From positions 8,101,073 through 8,165,072 of the forward strand of contig JAEMBT020000004.1 of NCBI GenBank assembly GCA_018873245.2: DNA of 64,000 nucleotides, written 5' to 3'. The position numbers and the translations under genes were made by a program. Under the pieces are notes generated by a model. It was not told the DNA's origin. It searched no databases and was given only the letters and a program-made list of their open reading frames with translations. This stretch comes from Archegozetes longisetosus. Its lineage: Eukaryota; Arthropoda; Arachnida; Sarcoptiformes; Trhypochthoniidae. Below, in pieces: positions 1 through 16,800 of this stretch; the first letter of the stretch is position 1, and every line of letters starts with the position of its first letter.

Positions 1-1787
<1,787 letters not shown>

Positions 1788-2430
1788 TGTTGAATTGAAG
1801 TAATGCACAAATTAGCACAGTTTGAGAAACTAATTTAGAAACTATTAAAACTAATTGCATAGCAGTTTATATGATTATTAGTGGAACACTAAAAAGGAAC
1901 TCAATTATAGTTATTTAATCTTAAGCTGAAATTGACTAAAAGACAGGTTTTTAACGACAGTTAAACAATCGGTACTTTCACCTGAATAGTGGTCGTATGA
2001 GGTCTTATTCTGAAGTCTGAACCAAATAGTCTTGAAATGCTCCATTTGGCAGTTTGTGTGGGAATTTACCGACAATGTCGCAGTTTCGATCCAAACCTAT
2101 CAGCTTTGAACGCCTTAATGACGTTTGCTCTAAAGGATGGTCCTCGAGCGAGCTGTGAGTGATGCGGATCAGGCGTCTAAACAATACTCGAGGAGGAGGA
2201 AGAGGAGGTGAACTTTGTAAACATGCATTACAGAAGCACCGATTCTCCTCAAGCTCTAAATCACTTTGTTTGGCACTTCTGATCGCATTCATTAATTGCT
2301 CGTCAAATTAAATGATCAGCTGATGCAGAATCGAATTAAAACGGATTCACAATGAATTAAATGATAGCTGAGAGACCGTAAATAAAAGAGAGCTTATGAA
2401 CACGTGTGGATTAGAGATGTCAAAGAGAGG

Positions 2431-2480
<50 letters not shown>

Positions 2481-5400
2481 GATGAGTAGGAGGAGAAACA
2501 GAGAGTTCTGCAACTGTGAAAGCAATTTGATACAGAATCATATTAATTAAGATGATTTGCAAAGTTATATTTGCATTTAATACGTGAAAGTGTGATGAAA
2601 ATGATGAAAGTAGTATAATTAAAGCTATGACTCTAATTCCTAATATTAATCATGTAAAACATTCTATACTTATTCTAATGCAGGCGCACAAAATTGAATC
2701 AATTATCACATAAATCAGAATTAGAAAAGCGTTTGAAAGTTCATTCAAATATCTATTAATAACAGTTAAGTAGATATAGAAAATAGAGTCAACCGAATGC
2801 CAGTATGTGTGCAAATGACAGATCTTAATACTTGAGTAAATAACTTGAAAACTATAATATGATGTATTCACACGCAGTTTAGACAATTAGTCATAATTGA
2901 AAGACAAATTCTAAATTTAAAACTTGCTTTTATTCTGATTAACAAATAAAAAGTGAAAACTAAAGCAAAGGTCAATTAGGGTGTTGGGCATAAAAGTGAA
3001 GAAATGATCGCTAATAGTGCTGTATTAAGTGTTGCATTGAGTACTGCATTCAATGGTATATTGAGTAGTGTATTGAGTATAATATACATGTAAAAGAGTA
3101 GGAGCGTTTTATTGAGTATTTTGAGAAAACATTGTTAAGGAGAGACGCCAGCGGGTCGTTTCTTTCATATATGGAAATGGGCACAATTGACCCATAACTG
3201 ACCAAATATCGACAGATAAACAAATTGCTGTCGACTTTTCTGATTTGTGCCTTCTATAAGAAGAGAATCGGCTTTTCAAATCTATCTATCTTTAGTAAAT
3301 TATCCTGCAATCAATAGTGCTTTTTGCTGTTCGCCGGCTTTATTCTTGATTAAAACAAAGCCCACTTTTGTTAAAGGGAGTGATTTTGTTTTGAAGGCTG
3401 GCTATTATACTATATTTAACTAAAGTTCTAATGTTTCTTTAAACAGTTGATGCCTTTTCAAACATGCATAAGGTAACTATTCATCACTAGCATAATACTA
3501 ACATAATGTTGCTATTTATTGTCATCTTTCAAATAACTCTCTTCAATTGGCACAAACGCAAAATTCAATCACTTCTGATTTTAATTGTGATTCTAATGCT
3601 TAAATTAGACTTTTATTTACTAAACAAATATCATTCACTCATTGACTTATAGTCATTAAGTTAAGGTTAACACTGTTTGCTCTGTTATTATACTTATCTT
3701 CCAGTATTTAGATAAACAAAAGTTGTCCACAATTGACAACTCTGAAGATATAGAAACAACATCTATCGCAAAAACTCAATCAAATCCAATAAAACTGTGA
3801 AAATAAATTGATTTATTTGTAAAGCGGTTTAATTAAGTGATTACAAGTCGCTTATTTATCAATTAGATAAATTTTGAAATAAACATGGGTTTGCATGAAT
3901 AAATAATCTGCTGGTATTAATAAGATAGCGAGTTATGGCACTTCTCAACAAAAGGCTTAATAAAAACAGTCAAACAGTTACTATGCATTCACTTGTATAA
4001 TAGGAAAGTTCAATATAGTTCAAACTAAACTATTCAGCCTATAATTGATGCAAACCATCAACTAATTCAAAAACAAACTATCCTTAAAATTTTAGGAACA
4101 GTTGTGTCTCAACGTGCAGAAGCAACTTATACGAGTATAATGTAATATAAAACGAATAGTTACTTATAGTGTTTAGTTCTGTTCAGTAAACTGAAAATAG
4201 AGTTAATGTAAGGCCTAAAGACAAGATTGAAAGAAAATAGAGAACGAGTGGTTCAATAGTTGAGCAGTGATGACATTCCGAAATGAGTGAAACAGCGTGA
4301 GATTCGGTCATTCTAACCGGAAATGCTCGATCACACGTGTTTTGGTGTAGATTGATTTAGCAGTAAGACCAAACCATTCAGTTTTATTGATTAGTTACAC
4401 GCCTTGTTGCACATTCTACTCGCTTTCACAAAACTCAGGGCATTTACTCAGCGTGAAGTCTCATTAGAACTCATCATTTGGAGAGAGGCTAAAGTTAAAA
4501 CTCACATTACATTTCACTCTCAGCTAAACTTGCCTTAACTCAAATTGGATACTCAAATTCTGATTGAACTAAATCAATTGACTCTACTTTATTCAGTTTA
4601 ACCAACATTTTACTTACACTAATTGTATGAAACTTTCTATTGATAAGCTTCTTGTCCACCCTGTTTTGATATTTGCGAAATGCCATCAAATTATAAGTAA
4701 CTTACTAATTGCACTTTATTGGTTCTTCGTGTCATCTATAATTTATTTGATGAGCTTATTTTCAAGTAACTTAACAGTTACTGCTGTACCCTATACCAGT
4801 CAAATAATAGTCGCTCAAAATCTGAAAAATACTTTATTTCAAAACATGTTATTTAATTTCTATTTCTTATTACTTATTTAATTATTAATTATTTAGGTTG
4901 TTTATCTGTTCAAGTTCCAACGAGGCAGAGAAATAATCTATTTTTTGAGAAGATTAGACTGATTTGGTTCATATAGTGTATAGGCTATAACCAAGTCTTT
5001 CTCATAATATGCACAACAGCTTAGTTGCTAAGAACGTGATGATGAACCAAATAATTGTGTTCATCATCGCTAGTCACGACCATTAATCGATCAAAATTGA
5101 GCTTTCTTAAGCAATGTTAGATATGAAAATTGATATTTACTCATTTTCACTTAAATTATGAATACTTAAGTAATGTTTCATTTAGATTATTCAATTGAAA
5201 AATGTCTCTCTTCACTTTCTTCATAGAATCTTTATTTCAAAATCTAGTCAACACTTAAAATGAAGGAAATGATCAAATTTTGTTGATCAATTTCAATTTC
5301 GATTCAATGAGTGTAATATGATATTGAAGTCAAGTACGACTGAATAGTTATGAATTGGTTGCTTTAGACATCTGAAACATCTATCATATATGGTGCTCAA

Positions 5401-6974
5401 TACCATTTAAAAATATAGTCACCCAAAAGTGATTAACTCACCCCAAAACTATCAAAACAGAACTACTGCTCAACGATTATGTATAATATTTCGAGACTAA
5501 CATTTGGAGAAATTTCCCAAACCAGTGTCTGTCTCAGATCCCGTAAAGTACAGATGTATGTATTCGATGTTGATTCTGTGGTAGTTTTCGAGACTCAAGA
5601 GAACAAGTAAATTAAGCATTATTACAGAGCTTTATCTAGAACAATAATCACATATGAGTGATTTCACGCCATAGACTAATTTCTTATTTTAAGAGCTCAA
5701 ACTCACAACTTTATCAAGCTTTAAGTTGAAATAACTTGTAGGATTAAATGTCGAAATTTAAGGTTTAGAAATTTGAGATATCAACAAGTCAATTCTAAGA
5801 ATTTTCACTCTTAGTCAAAGAAATCATAGTAAACTATATTTCCTATCAACATCTGATTCTAATGATTTAAGGTTATTTCGATCATCATTAATGATGCACA
5901 TAAGTTGGTTTTTCTGAGCTTGAGCTTCAACTTATAAGTATGATCACTTTTATATTGCTCTAGTTTTTCATGCAAATTGAATGAAAGTCTAAAATATTTT
6001 ATTTGATTTGCAGCATAACTGCTTTCTTTGAGCAGAATATATTATTTGGGATGAGATGAGCAATTTTTTCCATTATAGATGCATTTTAATGTAATATGAC
6101 AAGCTCCAATTTTTCAATTTTGAGCTTGAAATTCACGTCTACAAGTCTAGGCTTGGGTCGTAACGGAGGAGCTTGGAGCTTGCTCTTTAAGTTTGAAAGA
6201 TCCTAAAATCTAATCTCAAGCTCAAGCTAGTTTCCAGCTGAATATTGCTTTAGCTCTTTGTCATTTGCGTTTGCATTTGCTTAATCATCACATTTGCATG
6301 AATTAAGATAACAAAATTTTACGCGAATATAAGTTTAAACACAAATTTTATTCGAAAACATGTTGGAAAAAGATAGTATTTAACAGAAACCTGTGTACCA
6401 GAAAGGATAACATTAATAAGACAGTTTGTGCAAAGGTCATACATTTAGAAACAGTTCTAACAAGTCGTGATTTAATAAAAATATATATATATTGAATTTC
6501 GTTTGTTAAAAGTGTAATACACTTGTTATTAAATTAAATACAGTTTTATAAATTGGTATTAAAACTAGAAAAACGAATTTGTTAAAAAAAAATATTTGAT
6601 GATTACTAATACTGCTAACAATATAACTTAAGAATTTATGAATTCTATTTGAATTTATCAGCTTATATAAAATGAGTTGAAGTTTCGATTATTGTGCCTC
6701 AACTGATATGGCATTTGTGATAACATTACAACATGACTTTCTTCTCTAACCAATAATTTACATATCATTCAATAGATCTTTCAATAACTTACAACCGTTA
6801 TAAAACAAGTTCATAGTTCAATTTGCATATAAATGAAAGCACTTAAATCGTAAGGCTTTAATGCTTGCCTAATAGTTCTATAGGTGTGTTAGTTTCAAAC
6901 AAAATTAAATAATTGACTCAAAATAGCAAATGGAATTTGGCAGAAGATTGCGAGTTATTTAAATTAATATGTCA
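1788..6974. other. AT-rich intergenic region
   Basis: About 5.2 kb between slouch and TACC with no gene I can support. It holds the (GA)n microsatellite at 2435-2479 and a 95-codon minus ORF at 2005-2292 with a proline run but no recognisable homology. It presumably carries slouch cis-regulatory DNA, but I see no specific site. Confidence 0.5.
2435..2479. repeat. (GA)22 microsatellite
   Basis: An uninterrupted AG dinucleotide run of 45 bases upstream of slouch (minus strand). On the minus strand it is a CT run. GA runs in arthropod promoters can bind GAGA-type factors; that role here is inference. Confidence 0.95.
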
Positions 6975-8292
6975 TTACTTTTCAACTTTAGCTATCAATT
7001 CATCAACCATTTTGGTCAGTTCGTCATTTTCAATGGTCTTCTGATCCAATTGTGCTTGAAGTCCATTGATTTTCATTTCAGACCTTTTAAGTTGTGCTCT
7101 ACATGCAATCAACTCTGAATCGCACTCTCTTCTGGCACTTTCGATATAATTATTTGCACTAAAAAAAGATAATACAATTCCATGATAAATACAATTTTGA
7201 GCGCAAATAATCACTTACTCTTCAATTTTCTCTTCAGCTTTAGCTTTCAACAACTCATACATTTTGTCCTTTTCATTAAGTTTGTCAACAAGTTCCAGAT
7301 ATTGTTGATTGTATTGCATTTCTCTCAGTTTACTTTCTTCCAGAGCAGTTCTCAATTTATCGTATCGATTATGAACTTCATAGAAACTCTTCTCAACACT
7401 ATTAACGTCTTCGAGAGCTTGAGTTCTTTCACTACTCATTTGATTACATCTATCGATGAGTTCATTCTTTTCTGCGACCAAATTCTCAATAAGTTCAGAG
7501 GCTACTTCGACAACTTCTTGATTGAAATTGTGTAGCAAATTAAGCAAATATTCATATTTTTCACAATTGGAGTTAGCCACATTCAACTTTTCTTCCAGTT
7601 GGTAAACCTTTTTATCTTTTTCGATAAGCTTTTCCTGAAACAACAATTCTTTTGTTTGCAAAGCGTTCGACAATTGATGAGGAGTTTTGTCGGTATTTTG
7701 AAAGGCATCGTTTTTGTTGATATTTTGTTGAATCGAATTAGTTTTTGAGCTACTGTTAGGCACAATTAGAGGGCTATTAAAGTTCATAAGAGTTGTGCTC
7801 TCATTATTGACACTTATGTTAGTATTTGTTACATTGATGTCATTGCTTTCAGTTATGACTGATTGCGATTCAGATAGACTTATATTAGTATTGATTTCAT
7901 TAAAACTAATATTATTAGTCTTATTAATTAAGTCATTTGTTGTCTCGACTAATGGATCAAATTGTCTGAATAGAGACACTCGCGCCAGGGGTGGCTCGCA
8001 AACCTCTCCACTCACTACTACTGACTTCTTCTCCAATACCTCCAATTCTTCGACAAACTTATTGGTAGGCATTTTGAAGTCATCGTCAGAAAATAGAGAG
8101 TTTTTCGTCGTATTAGTGTTTGTCATGTTATTGCTCTCATTATTATTAATATTGTCATTAAAACAGTTGTGATCACCTAAATGTTATTCAAAAATCGATT
8201 TGTTATCAATCATTCAATTGTCATTCAACTCATTTATTGTCAAATCATTTAATTGTCATTCAATTTATCTCAGACTTACCCAAACTATTCAT
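6975..8292 (-). CDS. tacc: Transforming acidic coiled-coil protein (TACC)
   Basis: Centrosome and spindle protein that recruits the XMAP215/Msps microtubule polymerase. Three exons: 8292-8280 (13 nt, ATG plus four codons), 8176-7219 and 7158-6975, all in phase, giving 384 residues. The first half is low-complexity Asn/Ser/Thr-rich. Residues from about 165 form a long heptad coiled coil. The last ~90 residues carry the TACC-domain signature LLKAKAEEKIE, ARRECDSELIA, LDQKTIENDEL and the family-typical end MVDELIAKVEK before TAA. The second intron is only 60 nt (7159-7218). The tiny first exon was accepted because its donor G|GTAAGT and the acceptor TTTAG|GT restore an open frame upstream of the next ATG. 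Length is short for the family, as in other invertebrates with single TACC genes. Confidence 0.93.
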
Positions 8293-9317
8293 TACTATCT
8301 CCTCGTTTAACTTCTATCTATTTCAATATAAACTATGAAATTATTAAATAAATCAAAATTATTTATAAATGAAACGAAAAGCGGTTTTAAATCAAAATTC
8401 TTATCAAATAATGGCTGAAATGAACGAATCATTGAGTTTTTAAAACAAATTTTATGACATAAAATACGTCGACAAATGATTGTTCCTTTCATTGAATTGA
8501 ATGAATGCGGAACTAAAATATAAACGATTTTTCCATCAAATATTTGTCGGCTTTCTATCCATTAGCAGTTACGTCACAAAAGTATGAAATAGTTTACAAA
8601 ACTCAACGAAACTTTTGATCAAAACTTTGAAATACGAGTCAAACGTCAACTCCAATGAAAAACGAGTTCTGAAATTTTTCGAGTCTATCTCACAACTAAT
8701 GGATTTTCAAAATTTCAAAGTCATAAAAAGTTAATGAAACCTATTGAAATAAGAAAATGAGTTGAAATCCTTAACAATTATGACTAGAAAGCCCTTGATT
8801 AAACAATTCTAAATCTCTTAATATGAGATGAATGGGAGCGAAGGTAGACAATGGCTAAGCGGAAAATCGAAAGAGAATAATTTGAAATATAAGAAATTAT
8901 ATTTGAAATCTGAGTCAAATAGAACAGGTTTTGAAAATAAGGTACGGCATATGGTTCAAGGATTGAAAATTAAGAGCATTAAAAATAAAGATGAATCATT
9001 TCAACTCAAATTACAAGTTACTTAATTGAACGCAATTAATTCAATTTTTTATTAGTTAACATCAACTCAAATACTTACAAAGTATTTACATAAAGCTTTT
9101 AGAATAAATTATCCTAAAATGACCGGCTTTGCTAACCAATTGATGGTTTACAGCCGGTCCAAATTATTGATTTTACAAACAAAAACAATTCATTTAAATC
9201 ATTTGGTATTCGAAATTCAATCATAAGAAATACATAAGAAAGAAAAGGAAGAAATAGGATAGAATTCAACTTTAAAAATATATGCAAATGTCTTGAATTA
9301 GGCTAAAAAATGTCATA
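8293..9317. other. TACC upstream region and SRSF10 3' region
   Basis: Between the TACC start (minus) and the SRSF10 stop (minus). No supported coding sequence; a 65-codon plus ORF at 8828-9025 is Lys/Asn-rich and looks like chance. The SRSF10 3'UTR probably extends to about 9050, where TTTATT (AATAAA on the minus strand) occurs. A stem-loop lies at 9121-9159. Confidence 0.5.
9121..9159 (-). promoter_or_regulatory. Stem-loop in probable SRSF10 3'UTR
   Basis: Perfect 8-bp GC-rich stem GACCGGCT/AGCCGGTC (9121-9128 with 9152-9159) enclosing a second stem TAACCA/TGGTTTA with one bulge. It stands out from the AT-rich surroundings and lies about 160 nt after the SRSF10 stop on the minus strand. It may be an mRNA 3'-end structure or an orphan hairpin; function is not known to me. 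Confidence 0.45.
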
Positions 9318-10605
<1,288 letters not shown>

Positions 10606-11119
10606 TACTGATGAAACTAAACATTTAATTTTTAAAAATTATTATCAATAATTTTTGATTATTGTGCGGTTGTTTTACTATTATTTTTAGTAATAATTCG
10701 ATTATTTATAGACAAAAAGCTAACTTTGGAGAGAAAACGCTTCTTTCGTGCTACCCATAAATGACGACAGCTAGCAAAAGGTTCAATTGAACTTATGTAC
10801 AAATTGAATGTGATTTCATTTATAACGATCTTTCAACAATTAAACTGTAGCAAACCGCTCAAATACGCATAAAGTGATTGCAAACAACTTAAAATTGTTC
10901 GAAAGCAATTTCATTCTTACAATTAAACAAGCTCCTGCTCATTGAAAACTTCAAGAGCTCGCCTATGACTGGAGATGCTATCCATAAAGGGCACATATTG
11001 GAATCCCTTTTCATTATTGGCAATGTTAATGAAAGTAAATCGTTAATGTTATTTATTTGTAAACCGAGTGTTTTCAAGTACTTTCAAAATTAGTAAACGA
11101 AACCAGCAGCAATTCAATA
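10606..11119. promoter_or_regulatory. Divergent intergenic region SRSF10/HIGD2A
   Basis: 514 bases separate the two head-to-head start codons, so this stretch probably holds both promoters and 5'UTRs. I see no distinct motif beyond AT-rich runs. Confidence 0.45.
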
Positions 11120-11218
11120 ATGGATAATTACAACAACAATAGTTACGAGCAGATGGACAATTACAACAATAGTTACGAGCAAATGAACAATTACAACAAT
11201 GATTACGAGCAAATGGAC
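11120..11218 (+). repeat. In-frame tandem repeat at HIGD2A N-terminus
   Basis: Three near-identical 30-33-base units encode MDNYNNNSYEQ, MDNYNNSYEQ and MNNYNNDYEQ. They sit at the start of an otherwise compact conserved protein. Confidence 0.85.
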
Positions 11219-11585
11219 CAGCAATCAGGCTTAGAATGGGTTCAATTGAGAGAATCAATGGATGCGCGAAAGCATAAGAATGAAGAAAATATCCAAGAAA
11301 AATTGTTAAGGAAAATTAAAGAGAACCCACTCGTCCCTATCGGTCAGTTGTCGCAGTCAGTACTAATTACATTTGATTTGAATGGTTGTTCCACTTATTT
11401 TCTTATATCTATTAGGAGTTTGCGCCACTACTTTTTGTTTGACATATGGCTTAGTGGCTCTGAAAAAAGGGGATTCACGTAAACAACAGCTGATGATGAG
11501 GGGTAGAGTTCTTGCCCAAGGATTCACTATTATGGCAATCGTAGGTGGAATTATGCATTCTCTCGCCAATAAAGCCAAACAATAA
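11120..11585 (+). CDS. HIGD2A: HIG1 domain protein, HIGD2A-like
   Basis: Small inner mitochondrial membrane protein that assists cytochrome c oxidase and supercomplex assembly (Rcf1 family). Exons 11120-11342 and 11416-11585 join in phase 1 and give 130 residues. The HIG1 domain begins KENPLVPIG, with a first membrane helix around VCATTFCLTYGLVAL. The conserved loop is QQLMMRGRVLAQGFT, and a second helix is around IMAIVGGIMHSL. The NPLVPIG and LMMRxRxxAQGFT patterns fit HIGD2A rather than HIGD1. The N-terminal ~34 residues are unusual: three near-repeats of a unit like MDNYNNSYEQ, polar and Asn/Tyr-rich. The gene is head-to-head with SRSF10. Confidence 0.92.
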
Positions 11586-12646
11586 CCGATTACTGGTTTT
11601 AGCATTGGCATCCCTTCTGTCCTTCAGTTTGTAGATTACTCTATTAAAACTTATCTGAAGGTTCGATTGTTGTAAATAAATGTTACATTTTTAGGGTACA
11701 AACTCAATGTTGCTAATAATTATTTTAGAATGCTATTCCAATTTAAGTTCAGATCTTGAAAAGTTCTGATTCTTTTTGACCCCATGCTTAAAATTGTAAT
11801 TGTTGTTAACTTTGGTAAAATAATGTCTCAAATAAAAATTTTCTTTAACATTTATTTGTTTTCTGTGGAGATTTTCAAAATTAAACTTTCAGTTTCTGAT
11901 TAAGTGCAAACCTTTGTAATCCTTTATTTGAAGAAAATTCTACTTATTCTGCCATAAAGAACTTGCTTCATAGCCATGGATACAATTGTGTGTCTGATCT
12001 AAAAGTTACAGAGAAAAGTTGAAGAAAAAAATTGAATCATAAACTCATACTGTTGAGATTGGGGTTGCGTAACATTTACCCTGATTCTGATGTTAACCCG
12101 TTTGAGTTTTTTGAATGAAACTAAATTAGATTGAAATTTTCAAATAAGATACGTGACTTGCAGAGCGCCAAGCCTCAAAAATGTTGAGCACAGCTTAATG
12201 AAAAATAAATGGATCGAAATGTTGCATTCAATGCTTTTAATTTAATTAAATATGAATATACAAAGGCATTTAAACTATAATATATAAGTTGTAACTCAAA
12301 ATCAAAGGTTATTTAAAATATAAAGTAATAACAATAGACATACTATAGTAAAAATGGAATCAATAGTGATATTAAATGAAATCTAACAAATTCAAAGTAA
12401 TTAAAAATCAAACTTATGATTCGAAAATAAAAATGGAATGCAATGCAATGCAAGGCTTTTCTTTAAATGAATGTTTAGGTCAAGTGGACAAGAATTTGAT
12501 TTTCAAAATAATAAAAAGGATAACACAATGGTTGGAATGAAGATCAGGATTACACACAATGTACACATAAAATAATACATTGTCTTAAAATTGGATGAAA
12601 TATCAAACAAATGAATAACCGGTTCAGATTTAACATTATAATAATA

Positions 12647-12677
<31 letters not shown>

Positions 12678-13860
12678 CGTGGTGTAAATACTACTACAAT
12701 CTTCTCAATGATCTGTTTGTGCGATATGTTATAATTTATATATAATTTTTTACAAATAATTTTTTTTATCTTTTAATATAAGTACAATAATATCAATAAT
12801 AATAATGTCATATAATCCGATGAGAGCCTCTTCTCCACATAATTTACTTGAATAATTGCCACTTTCATGCATACGATATTTTCTTAATTTTGAAACATTC
12901 AATAAATAATACTCATAACAAACGATGAATCAAATATTCACTATTGCACCGATAAATAACTCTTGAAAAAGTTAAAGCGATCAAGACTTGGAGAAGAAAA
13001 AATCATTTCACCAAAAGACATATTGCACACATTGGTGATGTTTTACAATTTGGAAACTTTGTCGAAAAGCAAACTTACAATTGAAAACTGATACTATATA
13101 ACCACTTAAATTTATAATTACTAAACAACTTACACCTGTAATTAATATAAGTTATTAGCTGTGATAACTTTCTCTCACTATCAATGGCACTGTACAAAAG
13201 GTAAATATATTTATTGATATATTCATATATAATATATATTTATATATCATTTATACTTTCTGTTATACATTAAATAAAAACCTAATGATTCATTGACTAA
13301 TCTAACAAATCCCCCTTTGGTCGCAGATTTCCTTTCTTTCATTTCAATATTAAAACTTCTTTGCTATCAATAGTGGAATGACTACCAATTTGGGTTCAAT
13401 TATTTGTGGTATAAAAATATTAAAAATCATTAAACTTTGTGTTTTCTAGATATCAATTCAAAATGATTTTGTTTCGTATAATTTCGATAATGATAAATAA
13501 TTATCATCCGAGATATGATTAAATATAATGTGTTTTTATGAGATTTGTGCCCTTTTCCAGTTTTAGTTTAATTGAAAAATATTAAATATGCTTTAAATGT
13601 TATAATCAGTTATCAATTATCCTAAAATTCAAACCCTGTATTCCTGTCAACTTTCCAAACATAGCGGCAGCAAAGCTAACAACTAAACATCAACACTATT
13701 AATAGCATCACAGCTTAAACATGGGTTTTCGTAAATTTTAAAAATTATATTAGACTAGATCGGCATCTTTTCGGCTGTTTGTCAGTAGCCGTTCATGTCT
13801 GACGTGCAAAAGAAAGGCACCGGTTTTGGAATATATGCGGCACTTATAGTAGACAAACAC
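11586..13860. other. AT-rich intergenic region HIGD2A-Eip93F
   Basis: About 2.3 kb between the HIGD2A stop and the Eip93F stop, which are tail-to-tail. Likely contains long 3'UTRs. It has an AAT-type microsatellite at 12637-12677 and short ATATAT runs near 13205-13255. No coding sequence seen. Confidence 0.5.
12637..12677. repeat. (AAT)n microsatellite
   Basis: Trinucleotide ATA/TAA run of about 40 bases with one interruption near 12648-12651. Confidence 0.9.
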
Positions 13861-16800
13861 TCATTCTTTCTTTCCTAGAGCTGAAACTTCCTGCAGTACT
13901 GCTAAAGACGTGTTAACCACTTCTTTAGCGTTATCTTTAGCGTTATCTTTATCTTTATCTTTATCTTTATCTTTATCTTTATCTTTATCTTTATCTTTAT
14001 CTTTAGCATTGTCTTCCTCAACATCGGATTTGCGTTTTGTATTTAGAGAGTTATTAACAAGTGATGATTTGATTAGGCTTTCAAGCAGTAAACCTCCGTA
14101 TTCGCCACTCGAATCATTTTGGTTCTTAATAACCTCTTCGTTCATACGAGCATTTTCTTGTAACTTTCTCATCATATTTGAGGCAAAAAAGTTCGTACTG
14201 TTCGCAGAATTATTGACATCGACCGGGAAAAAGGGAAATGCTGAATGCCAGAAGGGCAGATGCATTGAACTGTTGGTGTTAGCAATGGCGGAATTGTTTG
14301 ATGAAACACTTGATGAACCGTTGAGAACACGATTAGATGAATTACCATTTGATTTAGCGGCAGTTTCTTTTCTTGTTGCTAAGTTTGAGTCGTGGTGACG
14401 CTTTCTAGGCCTCAATAAATGCCTTTCTTTCACTTTATACTCAAGAGTCGAATGCGGAACACCAAATAAGGTCCCTGTAATTGAGTAAAAACATAAATCT
14501 CATTAATCTTAAACTATTTCCTAAGGTGTCATCTTTTATCACAACTATTCGATGGTTATCACTGACCAGCTCTATGAACACTCATTTCTCCTCTTTGCAC
14601 AGCTTTGACAGCCTTTGCCAGATCGTCTCTGTTATAGTTTCTGTATCTGCCTCTTTTCGGTCGATTTCTTTTCTCGGGAGTCGATGGATTGCTGTGATCA
14701 CTCAAATTTCCGCTATTCTTCAGATCACAAACACCACTATATTTATCATCGCTTACTAAGGCATCAGAACTCGAATCCTCCGAATTGACGACATTAGTAG
14801 AAGGAAATTTTGCACTTGTGGTATACAATCGTTGACTAATACTCTTAGCAATAATCTCTTTTAAAGAGAAATTCTTACTTTCAAAGTCGTTAATTCTTTC
14901 ATCACTTTCATTATGACTAGAAGAGGTGCTACATTTGTTCACGGGTTCATTATTATCACTACTCGTCACACTTTGCTGGTCTCGTTCCTGCATTTGTTGT
15001 TTATGAACTTCGGACGTCAAGACAGCAGCAGAACTGGTCTTCGGTTTATAGGACGGAACCTTCAGTATCACATTGTTATTACTATTACCACTTACTTCTT
15101 CATCGGGTTCAGTTTTATCACGATTTGATAATTGATTTGAAGTTGAACTGGTTCGTGATGTCTGAACAATTTGGTCTTCAGCCAATTTACGTATCAAATC
15201 AGGCAATATTGGTATGTTTGAAGTAGAGGTCAAATTAGTCAAATCATCAAAATTTTCTTCGGAATGATGTTTAGCCAACGCTAACTGTTGAATGTTTAAC
15301 AAAAATTGTGTGAATAATGGGGCTAATGCTTGTCCACATTCGATTGTTGATAACATTTGGATGGTTGCTAAGGCCTCGTTATTGTACAAATCAGTTAAGT
15401 TATTAAATGCCGGCGACATTCCCATCAATCCGGTCGCCGATTGCGAACCCAAACTCAATTGATTGGGGTGAGTAGACTTACTTTTGCCAGCACTAACATT
15501 ACCACTACTCATATTAGCTCTTTGTGTGATTGCGTTCTTTAATAACTGCTTCAATGATTCACTCGCAGACGTTGAGCTACTATTGTTTGCATCTTCCAAC
15601 ATATGGTTAAGCGCCGAGTTCGTACTTTTATTTTCACTATTATTCAAAATAGATTTGGCCGACTTCTTGCCAGCACTTATTGTATTGGTTGTCGTGTCTG
15701 CTGTTGTAACTGACGATGGGCTCACTTTACGCTTACCATTAGTCTTATCGAGCGCTAATTTGTATACTTTGTTCCTTAGAGTAGAGCGTGGAATGCCATA
15801 AATGACAGCCGCTCTTCTTGTGCCTAATTTACCACTTTGTATATCTCTCAAGGCTGCCTGTAACTCTTCTTCAGTATAAGTACGTTTCCACGTCGTTGTT
15901 GTCGGTAAACGGTTTCGCTTACTATAACAAATCAATTAAGCAATTTAGCAAACATTTTACCATCAACTTGACCAGTATTAACATTCAGCTAACAGTCAGT
16001 CACTTACACAACTTTGGTTGTAGATGAGGGTTGCGGTACTTTAATGAGAGAATTCTCGTTATCACCCAAATCAGAGGCGTCCTCGGAATGTGTTTCAGCA
16101 TTTGCTGATCCCTTATGTCTCGAATGTATACTGAGATCTAATGGTTGATCGTTCGAAAGTGGCGAATGAGATGACTTACAAGAGCATAATAGGCAATCGC
16201 TGTTCGGTGTCGACAGGCCGGCACATAGTGAGCATTTATCTCCAGAAGTGTTATTATTAGGTGTATTATCATCTAATAAATCATCACAAGGCGGGACAAC
16301 ACTATCTATGGAATCCTGCATTGTTTGGAAGAAATGTACAAATTTGATCTCAAACACAAGAAAATAATACTATATTCATATGGAATAATAGCAACAGATA
16401 TAGTTGAAGTTTGAGCTTCAAGCTCACTAAAATAAACAAGAACTTGCAACTGAACTCATAGACAAACTGAATAGAAGTGATATGAGACAAGCCCTGAGTT
16501 CTTTTAGTAGTAGAAAGCGATTGATTATTCATACATCTATGCATTTGAGTTATATGAAGAACATAAGTAGCATTTGATGCATAACATAAATCGAGCAGAG
16601 GGTTAACGTTCAAAAGTATTAACTTACATAAGGAGATTGTGTTTTCGTATTACAAAAATAACACGTTTCGCTTTGACTCCAGTCTTCTGGTTCTCTCTGC
16701 TCCAGAGAATTGAATGGAGTCATTAATTTTCTCCATTTTCTGCCTCCCATTAATTCTTGAGCGACTCTTTCCATTCCTAATAATATTAAGAGAGTGAAGA

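Noticed and set aside
2005..2292. 95-codon minus ORF with a proline run
   Set aside because: No recognisable domain, no fitting splice partner; slouch has its own start at 1787.
4627..4881. 84-codon hydrophobic plus ORF
   Set aside because: AT-rich chance ORF without homology, signal or neighbours.
8828..9025. 65-codon Lys/Asn-rich plus ORF
   Set aside because: Composition of non-coding AT-rich DNA; no domain.
13910..14398. 162-codon Leu/Ser-repeat plus ORF
   Set aside because: Mirror image of the Eip93F Lys-Asp repeat exon on the other strand.
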